This document shows positions 35,237 through 49,140 of a DNA stretch of 64,000 nucleotides, one piece after another. The stretch comes from Ascaris suum (lineage: Eukaryota; Nematoda; Chromadorea; Rhabditida; Ascarididae), in assembly GCA_013433145.1 (NCBI GenBank), contig CM024169.1, positions 8,874,817 to 8,938,816 on the forward strand, read 5' to 3'. The notes under the pieces are model-generated. The model did no database searches. It was not told where the DNA came from and saw only the letters and a list, made by a program, of their open reading frames with translations. How positions within the stretch are numbered: the first letter of the stretch is position 1; each line of letters begins with the position of its first letter. Both the position numbers and the translations under genes were made by a program.

Positions 35237-38200
35237 GAGAACGCTTTAGGCAATCGTAAAGAGCGTCTTGAAGTCTGGAAAAGGTGTCGACACAATCCGC
35301 ATCGCCTGCTTTGAGTCCATTGCAAACATAGGCGTAAGCGAGTTGTGAGCCAACGTCGACACGAACGTTCTGACCGCCGTAACCCGAATGACCGAAGATC
35401 CAATTACCCTTAATTGTTTCTTCCTTCATTACCTATTCATCCCAATTTAGTTTTATTGTACGCGAAATTTTGCAACTTTACTCGTTTTTTAGCTAAGTCT
35501 ACTGCTTGCCTATTTTTGCCTGAGAGAATTCTTACCTATAATCTTCAAGGATTTCTACGATTAGACGGTAATGGAATATGATGTATTCTTGTATAGGTCA
35601 TTTTGCCTTCAAAACCTATCATCTTACCATGAAGATCTCAAATTTTGCGTGAGGGAAGAGCACAAGAGGATGTAAGGAGTGATCCACGACAAGGCAAACT
35701 CTCCTTAAATGCCTCAAGGCAAGGGTAGGTGCACATAAAACGAAAGCATGTTTGCTTACAGGCGATCAGTGTGGTTCTAGCTGTGCAGGTGAAGTGTCGC
35801 CTTAGCGAAGGTCGGTCGGACCTTAGGTGTTCGCAGTGGAATCGCGAAGTGGTCCGGGCGTGAGAAGTGCCGGGTGCTGGTTGGTGCGTAGGTGGCACTA
35901 CTCTTGCGCTGGCTCTGTCGGAGCGACCCACCCCCCCCCCCCCCCCTCCCACTCGTGTTATTTCTTCAAAAGCTCGATAAAAACCTTAACCTCTCGTCCT
36001 GCTGCAAGGTTACACAGCGTCTGGTCGAGCCTCGAAAGAGAACAGCTGGGCGGATCCTTCAGGGGCTATTTAAGGGCAGGGGGGTAAAGGAAACGCAGCC
36101 CGAAACCCTTAGAAGGAATGTAGCCAGCATATTTTCTTGTGCTTGCGATTCGATGATGGTATATTGAAAATGGTTATTGTATATGGATGTTAAATATGCA
36201 GGTGATATCAGGAAATGGTCATTTCAGATGTTTTTCAATAGAGATACCGTATTTAATTTGAAATGCTTTTTAAATTTTACAATGAGACAAAGTGGTTTTT
36301 GGCTATTTCTAGTTGTGAATCGTGGAAGGCAGAGTACGGAACAATCGATTGGATCGCAAAGGGAAATATTTTGTGGGAGTCTGTGGAAGTATATTGCATG
36401 TTTCGTTAAGTTGCCTAAAATATAAATGCATTATTATACACGTTTCGTCATCTATTGATATTTTTTTAATCAAATGCAGTGAATTCAATGTATCATCCGT
36501 TCATCTAGTGGTTGGGATTACAAAACCACATATCGCACAAACTCCTCGAATTGTCCACCCACTTGAGAAATATTGCGGTCGTAACGCATTTGCGACTTTC
36601 GTAATGAACGCATTTTTGTAAGTATGGAAACTCGTTTAATAGAAAAGTGGTTTACGGGATTCTCGGCCCTCGATGATGAATACTTCAGGGGAAGTTGTGA
36701 AGAAAGCGTTTTTATAATCAGTGATACACACTCTCGGTTGCTCTTGAACTGTTCGGCTAATTTTTGCAGGATGCTTCAACTTGGCTAGACTTAAGCACGT
36801 TGGAGAATGCGCTAATAAAATCCGCAATTTTTGAACGAAAAGACTCATAGCGAAAAAGTTTGAAACTGAAAAACGCGACATATCGTAGAGTTCATATGCT
36901 CGCCGCCATGGCGAAATTTTCTTGCTGTGCTGTGTTAGGGATCATTTCAGCCGCAGTGAATTGAACTGCAACATAAGAGCGTTTTAAAATATATTGTTGC
37001 GGTAGGGATGCTCGCTCAACAGTGGTGAGAAGTCCGAGGATTCAGGATACGCGTTCCTAATGATTTGGCCACCTGTAGCGAGTGCAGTGTTGCAACAGTG
37101 ACGGTCGAGTACAAGTAGCCACAAGGATAGCTGGAAAAGGTGAACTGAAAGTCTGATAAAGCTTGGAATAAGAATATGATGAGAGATCCAAACAGCAATT
37201 TTTCATGCTTAGTAATTTCAAAAAACGAAAGGCATCGAAGATATTAGTGGCTGCGAAAGACGATAAAAGAATTACCAGTTTGTTTTTAGTATACTGCCAC
37301 CCAAAACCTTTGGATTCGGGATACCCATTGACGATATCATGTTGATTAATAAGCTGTGGCTGATCGATTGTTTCGAGAAATTTCGCCGAGAGCAGTTTTC
37401 CTTCAGCGATCAACGCATGTACTCGGGCGACTCCTCGTGCACTGCCGATTCCCATATTTGAGAGCATAGGAAGGCGACGATTCTCCAATTTATTATACTG
37501 GAAGTATTTCCCACGTCAATGCTTTAAGCTGACGGCAGGCATTTCGTTCATAGTTTTCATTATTTACCAAAGTTAGCAGTTATATTTAATGTCTGTTGAC
37601 TGCATTAAGTGATGAACGGCATAAACAAAATACCGGCTGTTTTTTCTCCTATAAAGGTTATCGAATTTTTGACAGTTGGCAGTTACCAAGTTAACTGCCA
37701 AATCGTACATGTTCTATCGTTCGTTTGCTAACGGCCTTCTCCAAATTTATTGGCATGAAAACTCAACTGTCCTATGGGAAAGAAAGGTATTGCGTTCGTC
37801 TTCTGAAATGTTTTAAAATATGGCAGTGGGAAGGTTAGTGAAACGCATATAGCGCATCATGTCGATTTAGTCTCCTTCACGCTATACATTGCTTGTAAAA
37901 AAACATGACCAGGTGTTTTGTGGAAAAATCCCTTGTTTCCTTCCTTCCCCGTGGATCCATAAGAAAAGAATGAAAAAATGATGTTTTCATACCCCTCCTC
38001 TTCGTTAAAATCTCAGAAGATTTATAACGAAGTTTTCACTCAAATAGCTGTACTGTCAATTTTTCCTCTAAAGTTGCCAAGTTTTCCCTCCATAAGACAC
38101 ATATTGGAGTACCCAGATTAATAAATATTATTAACTGACATCGGGAATTCTTATCCACGGCCAGTTCTCATAAAGCCGAAGCCAGTGTTCGTTGTTGTAG

Positions 38201-41200
38201 AAGGCGAACCTGCGAAGAGCCTCCGGATTCCTTCTACCCTCCTCCAGAAGTTGTTCGTCTGTTGCTTCAACCACCTTTGCTACCCTGTTATTCAGTTGGT
38301 CATCTGCTAGACCGATGAAGACATCTTTTACGCCTGCAACATTAAAGATATTTCGTCTCTTCCTAGAACTTTGCACCTTCTTGTTTAACTGCAATATGTG
38401 CCCAGCAGCCTCTTTTGAAATATCGACTTGTATGCAATAAATACCATCGAAAACGTCGCATGGCTTAACTCTCAAATGGACAAGTTACAAATGGAGCATC
38501 CGGACGTCCAAAAAGAACAAAATTCGCCTCAGCTTAAAAACAGATAGATTTGACTTCGTTTCTGACCGTTTACCGTGACTTCGTTTTTGAGCCATTTCTG
38601 CTGTCGTGGTGCTTTCTTCTAGTTCATCACGTCTTTTTTAGACGCATTCTCTCGCATTCCATTTGGCTCCTATTCCTGCTACATTAACTCTCCTGGTTGC
38701 TATGCTTTTCACCTTCCCTAGAATTCACCGCCTGTTGTAATTACTTCTCCGCCTGCCTTTTTTCTCTCTTGTTCTCTCCTTTAGCACAAACAAGTTTTAT
38801 TGGCTCATGCGTTTCACCATGACTACGAACCAAGCAGGGCGTATCAAGTTATCAGTGACAAGGGCTGAAACGTAGGTCATTGCAACATTTTCATTCATTC
38901 ATTTATCATATTGTCCAACCTCTGTTACCCAACCAGAGAGGAGCTTTACCATAACTCTTCCAAACAACGACTCACTCATAATTTTATTTTTGCTTCAAAG
39001 AAAGAAACCGTTTTACTGCTTACAATTCCACTGAGCAAGCCAGGTGCTTAAAACGATTCCTGTTAAGGTCTGCTGTTTCTTTCTCTGCAGCATCTCAAGC
39101 GTGATTAGGATAAATTTGCTGAAATAAAGGTTTAGAGGTGGCTAAACTTTCTTGCTTCGATCTTCAAAGTCAAGAGATCTTCCTCCAAAAATTCTGTGAC
39201 CGTGAAAACGAGCAACAATAGTGCAATGAAGTTACGACTAAGGAGATCGCAGGATTCCACGCGACGCATAAGGTTATTTAAAAAGGTACTTGTCATCTCG
39301 GTTTTTCTCATGGTTTTACGCAAGAGCCGTACACATAACTGTGACAGTTCGGCTTTGGTATTTTCTGATTTCAGTTGACAGTAAGGCAAGCCTTTGGTCT
39401 CTCTACTGTGCCGTCACGACTTAGGCGCTTAAAGAACGTGGTACCACTCCCTACATGATTCCAACTCATTTTATCTCGTCTCGAGGCTCTTTGAATTGCA
39501 TTCGCTATGAACAGTTCCTTCAATTCTGATATCTTATGGATGTGGCATTATCGAATATGGGATTTCGTTTTTGCTGCCTTCTTCACTTTCGTACAGTCTC
39601 TCATAGTTTTTCCGCAACGCGAACTTGCGTTCTTTTTTCATTCCTCGAATTGTGTCAGTACTTTATGGTTAGCCCCCTAAACCATTTCATATAGCTGCTC
39701 CCTCCACTACCTGCAGAAAAATTACGGCGAAATACAATGCAGCAGTGAACAAGAGAAAAAATGAGTCGCAGTATTGATTTCAGCAATCAGCTTCTTTCAA
39801 TACGATTATTCTATTATCTGCTTCTAAAAATATCGGAACATTCATAGAATTTCTTTTGTTCTTTAATAATTAAATGAGGTCACGTATTATATTGCACATC
39901 ACTTTTGCCCATACGTTCTTTTTCATGGCAGGAATTTCAACAAGACGCAAAGAAGTACTAAGTGGCATTAAATTTTTGACGAAGATGCTTGAAGTGTCTG
40001 TGGAATTTGGAATGAAAAATCCCGCAACCAGCCATTGCAGAATTTCTCTCTGAAAAGAGAGCGGCATAAGCATTTTTCCAACCGTGCTTATTCGTAATTT
40101 CTTCTCGAAAAAATTCCACGACACCCCTTTTCTTGTGATCGATCCTTCGAACAATCTGGTCGATAAGGAATCCGAACGTAAGAGCATGATAGCCGCATTT
40201 CATTCCCGGTACCCATATTGGAGTCATTCGCTCCAACTTGCGTGACATTTTCGATGGATCAAGAACATCTTCCACGGTGAACACTTCGTTTCCATAAGGA
40301 ATCCCCGCTTCATGCTGCGTAATTTGCTGCAAAAATTATTCTTGAATAAATCGAATGAATACTCTTCATAAAAAATTTCCTCATCAGAAAATTTCATCTT
40401 TTGCAAAACTGCTGGAAGCAAGGAATAATAAATACCTAATAGATATAAAAAACGTGACTAGTATAGATATTCGTTCGTACATACCGCTTGGAATTTATAA
40501 AGCGATTTGTCGGTTCGAGGTGACATATAGATATAGATGACCCATAATATTTACTCAATGACTGAAAAGTGATTGACAAATATGCGTTCATTTTCACGGA
40601 ATTTCCTATTTCACTTCAAAAAATTGCCTGGCGCAGCCAATGTTTCGAAAATATTGTAATGGGTACACACGAAGGTATCTACGTATAAGCGCGCTTAAGC
40701 ATTTCATCAAAGCGCAACCTCAGGAAATCGCAAGCTTTGACTGCAGTAATGAGTTTTAGTCCATGAAATAAGAGCTTTTCAAGAAACGAACGGTTAATGA
40801 CAAATGTAGAACGCTTCAGGCAAATATACTTTAGACTGAACTCGTTTGGGACACTAGATGTCAATAGAGATTATCAATACACCCACGGTGATTAAAGCCG
40901 TGCGAGATTATCGAAAAAAATTGCAGATTTCTCGATAAACTCGACGCTTTTTTGTACAGCATTTCAAGGATGCGCTTACTTCAAATCACACCGGTAGAAC
41001 TTTTTCCCATCGCTACCCAGCTAGCAAGAGTTCGTCCACAGATTTCAGAGCTCCGAAAAATAGGCTGCAATTTGGTGCTAGAAAGAGTGGCAAAAAATTG
41101 GAAATTTCACAAAGCTTTTGAGCAAAATTACCTTAACAATTGAAATTTTTGTCACGTTCGAATCCCCATTAGCCAAATCGGCGAGATGCAAACTTTGGCA

Positions 41201-42787
41201 AAGACTAATGACACGCGAAATTTTTCGAAAATTTAGATAGGAGAGGTTCATTTCCAAATAATATTCATAGATTCGAGTCTATATCATTCATTTCTGTGGT
41301 GAATCTTTTACATAGTTACATCACAGTTCTTTGTGGGAAAAATAGTTGGCTGTATTCAATATGAAATAAAGGATTCGCCACATCGACTGTTCAGAATAAA
41401 CCGTAATGCAGAATGCCAAGGCTGGAGGACCCTTAGAATTTTGCCCTGGAAGCGTCTCCCTTACCTATGCTAAATAATGACACTTTCCGCAGCATATGAT
41501 ACACTTATGATGTTCCACACGCACCACTCCATCTGAACAGTGAAGTGCGAATTTTCGGTGAGGGCGAGATAACTGGAGATGATTTCGCGTTTTCATAAAG
41601 AAACAGATAAATATGATCAACTAGCGCAGTATTCACTAGTCGACGTTGCATTTGATGACACCGCGTCCTCAGATTTTACGTCACAGTGATCGTTATCAGT
41701 AGATAATAAATTGGTTACAAACTTTCGTTTGTCGGTTCTGAGTTTACCTTGCCGCTCTCGTTCTCATATCGTAAGGAGGGTCGCCATCAATTTCAATGTA
41801 ACCACTTCCATAGATTAAACACAAAGAATTGCTTGTAACTAGTATTTGATATGTTTTGAGAATGCTTTGCAACTATTTGAAAAGGTTTGCCATGAAGTTC
41901 GCAACTAGTATTTGAAAAGGAGATATGCTTTGAGAATGCGCGTAATCATAGCAACTGGAAATTTTACCTTGATGGTGATACCTGCTTTACCATTTTGAGC
42001 GAATTCGGGCCAGTGCTGACATACGAGGTCATCGTAGCTGGCGCGTCCCTTATCAATGAGCATAGCGAGCACGATGGCTGATAGGCTCTGAAATCTGCTT
42101 GCAAATTCGATTCAGTCGACGCCCTATGGGTGTTGAACTTGTAAAACTTCTGCACTTGGTTTTCTATCATTCAGAAACAAGTGGGAAATTTACTTCAAAT
42201 ATTTACTGCAGACTGTTGTCATATTGAAGAGGCATTGTTCTGATGGTTAGGCAGGAGTAATATTCTGCAGAAACTAAAACAGTTCACCGAGCCTCATGGA
42301 AACCATCTTACAAAATAGCGTTGCATCAGATGTATGTATTAGTTGGCCAATCAGTTGTACGCTACACTATCGTCTGAGCGATCGATTCTTATCATAGCCT
42401 TGGGTGCTCATAATATCTCATTACAGCCTCACCAATCAAATTTGCATACTTAATAAGACTTCATCCAATGCACCACTCTAATTTAATCGTTCGGTCAATA
42501 AACAGAATTTCAGTGTTCAGAAAAAAGCCAAACGAACGGCCGCCGCTCAGCTTGTTGGAGATCATTTCTGACGAGCTTGCACCAATTATAGTATGGCGTC
42601 GCTACCTTAGTGATGGAAAAAACATGTGTCATCGTGCTTTGTGACCAGCGGCTGTTCCTCTCGTCGTCCGTATAGCCGGCGTACAGATCGACAACCAACT
42701 CACCCTTATGGTAGACGGCGAACGCTGCGCCGGCTGATTCCCAGCTCATCTCAAAGTTTTCCCTTAAAGGATACATGAAAAGTGCTT
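35232..42787 (-). CDS. LACT/LACTB-type beta-lactamase-related serine protein
   Basis: Six minus-strand exons join in phase: 42606-42787, 41968-42087, 40083-40326, 38140-38333, 37276-37497, 35232-35432 (TAA). Protein in order: ENFEMSWESAGAAFAVYHKG with ELVVDLYAGY; HVFSITK, which holds the Ser-x-x-Lys catalytic motif of class C beta-lactamase/PBP folds; MLIDKGRASYDDLV and WPEFAQNGK; TIKQITQHEAGIPYGN; WVPGMKCGYHALTFGFLIDQ (Tyr motif); VFIGLADDQLNNRVAKV; GIGSARGVARVHALIAEGK; and IFGHSGYGGQNVRVDV (HSG, in the place of the KTG motif). About 387 residues are seen, near the length of C. elegans LACT proteins. The 5' end is missing: the first exon seen begins after TTGTCAG in mid-codon. Family members are thought to be hydrolases or structural, not antibiotic-resistance enzymes; the substrate is unknown. 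Confidence 0.92.
35780..36115. repeat. GC-rich island with a 16-C run in a beta-lactamase-like intron
   Basis: Base composition is far more GC-rich than its surroundings. It includes C16 at 35931-35946, CTATTTAAGGGCAGGGGGG near 36065-36082 and GGTCGAGCCTCGAAAGAG. It lies in the last intron of the beta-lactamase-like gene. It may be an inserted repeat; no gene is recognised. Confidence 0.45.
41845..41940. repeat. diverged local duplication
   Basis: AACTAGTATTTGA and ATGCTTTGAGAATGC-like segments each occur twice within 100 bp, in the intron between beta-lactamase-like exons 2 and 3. Confidence 0.5.
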
Positions 42788-43940
42788 CTGACAACTACTT
42801 TCTATATAAAGTACAGCAATGTGTCCCAGGCAAGGATTTTTATAATTGACCAATGGATAACAAGGCAAGATTGCATAACCGGAGGCAGTCAGTTACAATG
42901 TTTTGCAGTCACCAAAGAATACCTAATGATGATATCTGCTATGCTTTTATGTCTCTTTTGGCGCTCTTGGCTCTGCAATAATACGCCCGTAAGAGTTCGT
43001 CGTAGCATTCTAATATTTTTTTTTTGGAGGGGGGGGGGGCTGCATTTTCTGTCTTTTAGGCACATTATCGAACGGTCTGGAACTGATCTGCCAATATGGA
43101 GCTTTACATATTGGGCACTGTCAGTTGCTAGAGTTATTGATACTGTACCAACAATAATCTCTTTTCTTTTTTATCTAAGCAGTCAAAGACTTCGACAGAA
43201 TTCTTCAAATAGAAGTGCAGACGAAGCTAAATACTGTTGCCATCCCTTAAACCGAAGTGAGCTTCGCAATATCGTTCACAGATAGCGAACTACTCATTTA
43301 TTTGATTTATGCGTTCATATTCGACAAAGTTTTGTCAGTTTTTCAATTCAAAAAATGTCACATAAACGAGCGCATGCATGCACCCGCATACACATACACG
43401 CACACACACACGCACACATACATGCGCTACCTCAATAACCAATCAAACCACTCTCGAAATGTTGTGCATAAGTTCGCTTCTACAATAAGCAAACATAACC
43501 CCATCAGAAAACGTCCAAACATTCAATAACAATACACCAATATCAGCGAGAATGGCTCGTTAATTGACAGCTGTACAAAAAGGATCTAGAGCAGTGGAAA
43601 TATCGGTTGAATATAATGTTGTTATGTCCCTCGCGCAACAGCAAACAATCCTAACTCCATTGGACATGCGCGAACGCACGCGCGTACACAAGCACGCATA
43701 CAGGTATATGCTCATACACAAACGCATACATACATACATGACTTTGATAAATTATCAGTTTATATCATTTAAATAGATGTTCTTTTTCCGGCTTGCTATA
43801 ATGCATCCCTTTACCATATGTTCGGAGAGTGTGTCCACTATTCAGATTGACGCACAGTGTTGAAATGTCTGTAGGAATGCGAGAGCGTCTAACTGGCAAA
43901 AAGGGAAAATTTGCTGGCACTTCGACTTTCTTGTCTTATT
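42788..43940. other. 5' flank of the beta-lactamase-like gene, microsatellites
   Basis: No upstream exon was recognised. It contains a G-run (43029-43039), CA-rich microsatellites at 43385-43425 and 43672-43740, and a plus ORF of 167 codons (42782-43285) with no family signature. Confidence 0.5.
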
Positions 43941-44040
43941 CAGCGCCACTGGGCGGGGGATCGAACTTCCAGCCCCCTTCCAATTTCATGGAAATGAATA
44001 GGACGCTAGACCTTCAATCTCCCACTGCCCACTATGGAAC
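43940..44040 (-). repeat. possible tRNA-derived SINE fragment
   Basis: On the minus strand a TGGGCAGTGGGAG segment (like a pol III A box) is followed about 55 nt later by AGTTCGATCCCCC (like a B box, GTTCGANTCC). It does not fold as a complete tRNA to my eye, so a tRNA-derived SINE or tRNA relic is more likely than a functional tRNA gene. Confidence 0.3.
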
Positions 44041-44053
44041 TAAAGAAGCATGA

Positions 44054-47000
44054 ACATGAAACGTAAATCGCTCGTGATGGCCAATGTTTTCGTTGCATTT
44101 CATTCACATTTCTTTGAAAATTCGCTTGCTTGACCAGTTGTAAGGAAATGCCCAAATCGTGACACTTAGAATTCACAGCATCTACTTGAATGCTTCAAAA
44201 AATTTCGGCGTGCTTCACTTGCAAAAAAATCACGCTGGAGTTCCCTCTTCCTCTCAGCCCTCTCCCAGTAATCTGAAATATCGCTTGTTATTCAGCTCCA
44301 CAATAGTATAAAGTGAGAGCGTGCGTGCGGCTGTTGTTACCTTCAAAGCACAATCTTTAGAACTGCACTGTGTCGTATCAATTCGACCCTAATTGGCAAA
44401 TTTAATTGCTCGAAAATTTAAAAAGCATATTCGAGAAAAATTCGAATCGTAAGTGATAGAAATTCGATTAGAGAGGAGGACAAGAAGGAGTGAGAAACCA
44501 TAGACATAAACTATATAGCATTTGATCCGTGGAGAAGAAATACGAAATGTTTTGTGTGCAGGGAGCACAGGCAATACTTCAGCTCGACCTATATGCAAAT
44601 AGGTTAAATATCTTAGGCATAAGAATATTCACTCTCTGAACAACAAAATGAGCGCAATGCGATGTGAAACGCAATTTCACACAGGACTGCATTAGAAATC
44701 AATCAGGATAGTTAGACTTGCGTATTCGCTTCTAATATGCTGCAAGAGATGAGATGGGATTGAAGATTTACCAAGGAAGGTCCTTTCCTTCGACCACTGC
44801 CATGTGACTGAGCTGTCTTCTTCGCTCATCACATGTTCGCATTTTTTTTCTTCAAGTCATAGTGGTATGACACTTGTCAAATGTTTTTGATTCATCACGA
44901 CCTTCAAAGACATTCAAAGAACGGTTATCTGGAGCAATTCCTGGGACCTTTCCGCAGAAATTTTCAATTACCTTTGTCCAAGTCATTCGAGCTTCAGATG
45001 AACCATCAAATCCGCATCATTTTGTCACATGAAACCTATTTGGTAAAGTGAGAACTTGAAGAAATAAACTATTTCTAAACATGGTAGCTTTTATATACAT
45101 TCGACTGACCAAATTCTTAAAAAACGCTTTAAAACGAAACCTGAAGGTCTCTTCGAGGGAGGTAAATGGTGCCAATGCAAAGCCTTCGATGCATGGTGGT
45201 GCCTCAAGGCAATAGCCTCGATCCGATGGGTTCATACTGCTGAAAAAGAGGAAACTCACAAACGCAACCTCGCAACAGCACCAACTTTAAATAAAATGCT
45301 CAGTTGAACACTTTCTACTAGCAACTATAATGCGGAGTACATGGCAGTCGTTAGCGCAAGCAAAAGAAGTTAAGAGCTGATTTGTTTTCCGTCAAAAGAA
45401 CAACGCCGCACTGTTTCTGAATCTTCTCTCGAACTATACTTCCCCAATTTGTGCATTTAAAAAATGGAAGAAAGCACAGCATCGTTTAAAGGCGAACAGC
45501 ATCTCTAGGCTATCAGGAAAGCCCAGAGCCTGAAAGGAAGCGGTGTTGACAGTCGCATAATGGTGGCATCAATCTTTTAGCTTTGCGAGAAATCTCTTTG
45601 CAAATGCCCAGAATGAATGCTTGAATGCCTCTTAGGAAGTGGCCCGTTTCCGACCCTGCGAGCGAGCATAGCGCCGTAAATTAAATAAGCGTCAAATGCA
45701 ACAAAAAGTCGTCCATATCATTTCCTTCAAGAAAAGCCTATTATAGCGAAACGAAATTCCCGAAAATTGGCTTCATGAGTTCCATGTTCTAGAAACGAAA
45801 CGCACTGTTTTAAGAAAATCTACCATTCATTTACTCGACGGGTCTCCTTAAATGCTGATGATTGTTTATGTTAGCGTTACAAAAGTATACGCAGCATTCC
45901 TATTCAGTGCTAGTTTATCACTTGTGTATTGAAATAGGGTATATGATATGCGCACAGAAGGATGTTGGTTTGTGTGCGTTTGTTTTTAAGCATAACGGAA
46001 CGCCGCCTAGAGAAATGTTTGAGTTAAGCTTCAGCTGAAGTCAGGTGAAGAATTTTTTTTCCGGACAAAGTGCACTTAGGAATACCAAGTCCAGTTCTGC
46101 TAGTCTCTCAAAAAATTACGCCAGGAGGTACAGATGAACACTACTTGGCTTTTATGCAATTCTTCTAAGCACTTCTTAGCTTTTTCTTCATTGCCATTTA
46201 CCTTACGAGCCTTTTATTGTCTCGAAACAACAGGAACTTCTTCTTCATGTGATGGCGTGAAGCTGTGCTTTAAGTGTAAAAAAGTGCCTCACTGCAGAGG
46301 CATTAAAACTTCGAAGTACTCAAATTTTAGAAGAAAATCAAAATTTTGCAGGTTCTTTGTGCTTGGCATAAAAAATAATTTAAAACTTGGTCAAAGGAAA
46401 AGGGAGGAGAGCCGATGCGTCTCTTCACCCTACTGCAGTCCAGTGATGAAGACTTATGTAAGTGGATGCGTTGCTCCAAACCAAGCGCGCATGACTACCA
46501 CCCTCTCTTCGGCTTCTACAAAAAACATAAGCGTCTGAGTTTTGACGGCACATTGTTGTCAACGGCTCATCTCGTTATTGAAGGTAGAGGAGAAGGAAGT
46601 GAAGGAGCTGGAGGGATGAACCGCTTACACAGTCATTTCAGAAAATCAGATTTTGATGTGTCTTATCATTCTCATCCCGAGCGAATCCCTTTGAATCATT
46701 CATTCCATAGTTCTTCACAACGTTTCCTTCAATCTCTCTGTGGAAATGGAGAGTTTTCTCCTCAATAATTAGCAAAAGTAGGAACGATAATTTCACCCTT
46801 CCTCATCAGCGATGGATTCGAGAAAATAGAGGTAATTTTTGGAATGCATGAACACACTCAATGTGTCATAGTTATACGCACTAGCATCCCACCTCCCACT
46901 TGCACATAAAATGCAAGCTGTTTTTCCTCGGAATTTGCGGACGCGAGCTGATGGTCCATCTGAAACATGAATGTTCCACCTTACTTTTTTTGCTTTGATT

Positions 47001-48921
47001 TGCATAAAACATGTTAAATCTGAAATCGACTATGATGATGATCGTTTTCTCAATCAAAAATGAAGACGTTCTTCAAAAGGTCCGCCTCAAAGGAGCTCAC
47101 TTTGTCACTAAATCTGTCAAAAGCGAGATTAATGAATTAAGGATGCCGATAATGATGTTTGCTTTAAAAGGCTACAGTTTTTGGCCTCACCGACGAATGC
47201 TGCTTGTGCGTAATCTTAGGCCAATATTTATATAGATACTCAATTATTTGACAAGAAATATATACTCCACTTCGTCCTGTCGAACAGCAATTTATTTTCT
47301 ATTTACTTCCCTCCCTATTTTTCCTTCTCCCTTCTTTCAATTAAATGTGTCCTTTCTGCAAAATCGGTTACATTTCCGATCAATGCAGTCGCAGACAAGT
47401 ATGCAAAATGTCTAATTTTTTCCACATTATGGAATATTTGCAGTAAAAATAGTGAAGAATTCAATAAAATAAAATTTATATTGTAGATATGCAAATAGTT
47501 CTCAGAGTCTAATCAAAAAAATCGGCCATGTGGTCGCAGAGCTAGCTGCCTCTGCAATAAAAATGTCAAAAATATACTCACTTTGCTTTGAAATCCCACT
47601 TTTTTTGGTTTGCTCATTGAGACGGCAAGGGGATAATCATATGGAGCTTGAGGCTCACTAATTCAACGGTGTACGAGGGCATGTAGAATGTAAGTATCGG
47701 ATCAAATGTCATCGTTTACTAATCAAGCGACAATCACCATTACCACAATGCTAACGAAGCGCGTAATCGATAGCTGTGCAGAAATTGGCAAGGATTCTCT
47801 TAGAGCAACGAGAACAACATGTGTGTCAAGGCAGTTCAAATTTTCCCATTATAGCCATCGATGACGTTTTTATCTCCAGTACTGTTTATGCTAGCTATTT
47901 CATAATGTATGTCACATTCTCAAGATATTAACAAAAACAAAATTTTTCGAAGCGAGGACGATTTTCAAAAAATCGCGAAAAACCGAAAATTTCTTCGACA
48001 AGTTGCTTTCTCGATTTCGAGAATATTGAAATTGATTATCATTAGTTCTTTTTTTCGACTTCTTGCACGTGCAAATACGCTTAGACGTCATTTTACTTTA
48101 AGCAGCTAACAACGTTTAAGCGGAACTCGCTTGCCAACAAACAATAGAACATCTTCGAAGAACAACGGTTTCAAAAATTATCCACTGAGCAATACGATTG
48201 GCTGAAAATCCTAGAACGATTTCGTTGGCTCGATTACATACAGTGTTTTCTTGTAGCTACTAGTTACTTCCGACTGCTTCCACTTCCTGAACACTTGGAG
48301 ATGATCTGGAAACTATTATCGCACATAAGAAAACACAAATTATACGCTGCGAACTTCACGCTTTGCTTAGTTTTACGCTTAATTTTGCCATACACCTGCA
48401 CACCTGTTATGCATCGTATTTGAATGGCACTTAAAGAATTATGAAGCGAAAAAAAAGAAGAACCTTCTGCAGAGAAGACGTGAAAGATGACGAGGCGATG
48501 GATAGAAGCGGAGAAGCTTGAGTAGAAACATCAGCACCACTTCGAAGGGATTTATTGACTTTAGGGAACGCCTCCAGAGGGACGCCCTTTTGCTCCACCG
48601 CTCAAACCAACTCGTATCAATGTGTTGTGTTCAAAACACTTTCATAAAATATGTTCTCGAAGGGAGCGTAAACAAAACAAAACGTGAAAATATACGCGCG
48701 TGGTTTTTGTTTATCTAATGATCACAGTGAAAAGAGTACAGTCTGATTTGCTAAGTTAGCGCTACTCTTAAGGCTTTTTGATTGGTGACAATCGATTGAG
48801 AATTTATATGCGAAAACAATATGAGAATTCTGCCCGCATCATCACAGAGTTGCATTCTCATGAGAGTGCTGCAATTTTCTTACTCTCTTCAAGTCAATAC
48901 AACGCTCTTTAATGACTCCTA
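44054..48921. other. no gene recognised
   Basis: ORFs up to 134 codons (46134-46538, plus) occur but have no family signature or convincing splice context. A minus frame at 45130-45243 (GYCLEAPPCIEGFALAPF) looks mildly protein-like. Confidence 0.5.
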
Positions 48922-49049
48922 TTAGAAAGTGTTTTCATTTTCAAATAGAATCTGCGAAAAGCTGCTCTCTCCTTGTAAAACAGTCGACTTGTGGAGCGAA
49001 GTTCCATCCAATATATCTGCGATATATGCAAAATAGGAAATATCTGCGT

Positions 49050-49140
49050 TTAGTCTTACTGATGTCTCAAGTTCTCTTTTGAGGAGGAATAAAAGCGACT
49101 GACACTTAGAACGCGATGCACCATGGCACACATCATCAAA
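49050..49140 (-). CDS. unrecognised coding-like exon
   Basis: Minus-strand frame after a TTCAAG acceptor reads FDDVCHGASRSKCQSLLFLL then KRELETS and ends at GTAAGA. Two cysteines seven residues apart and a leucine-rich stretch are visible. No family recognised; it could be part of a larger gene extending to higher coordinates. Confidence 0.25.
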
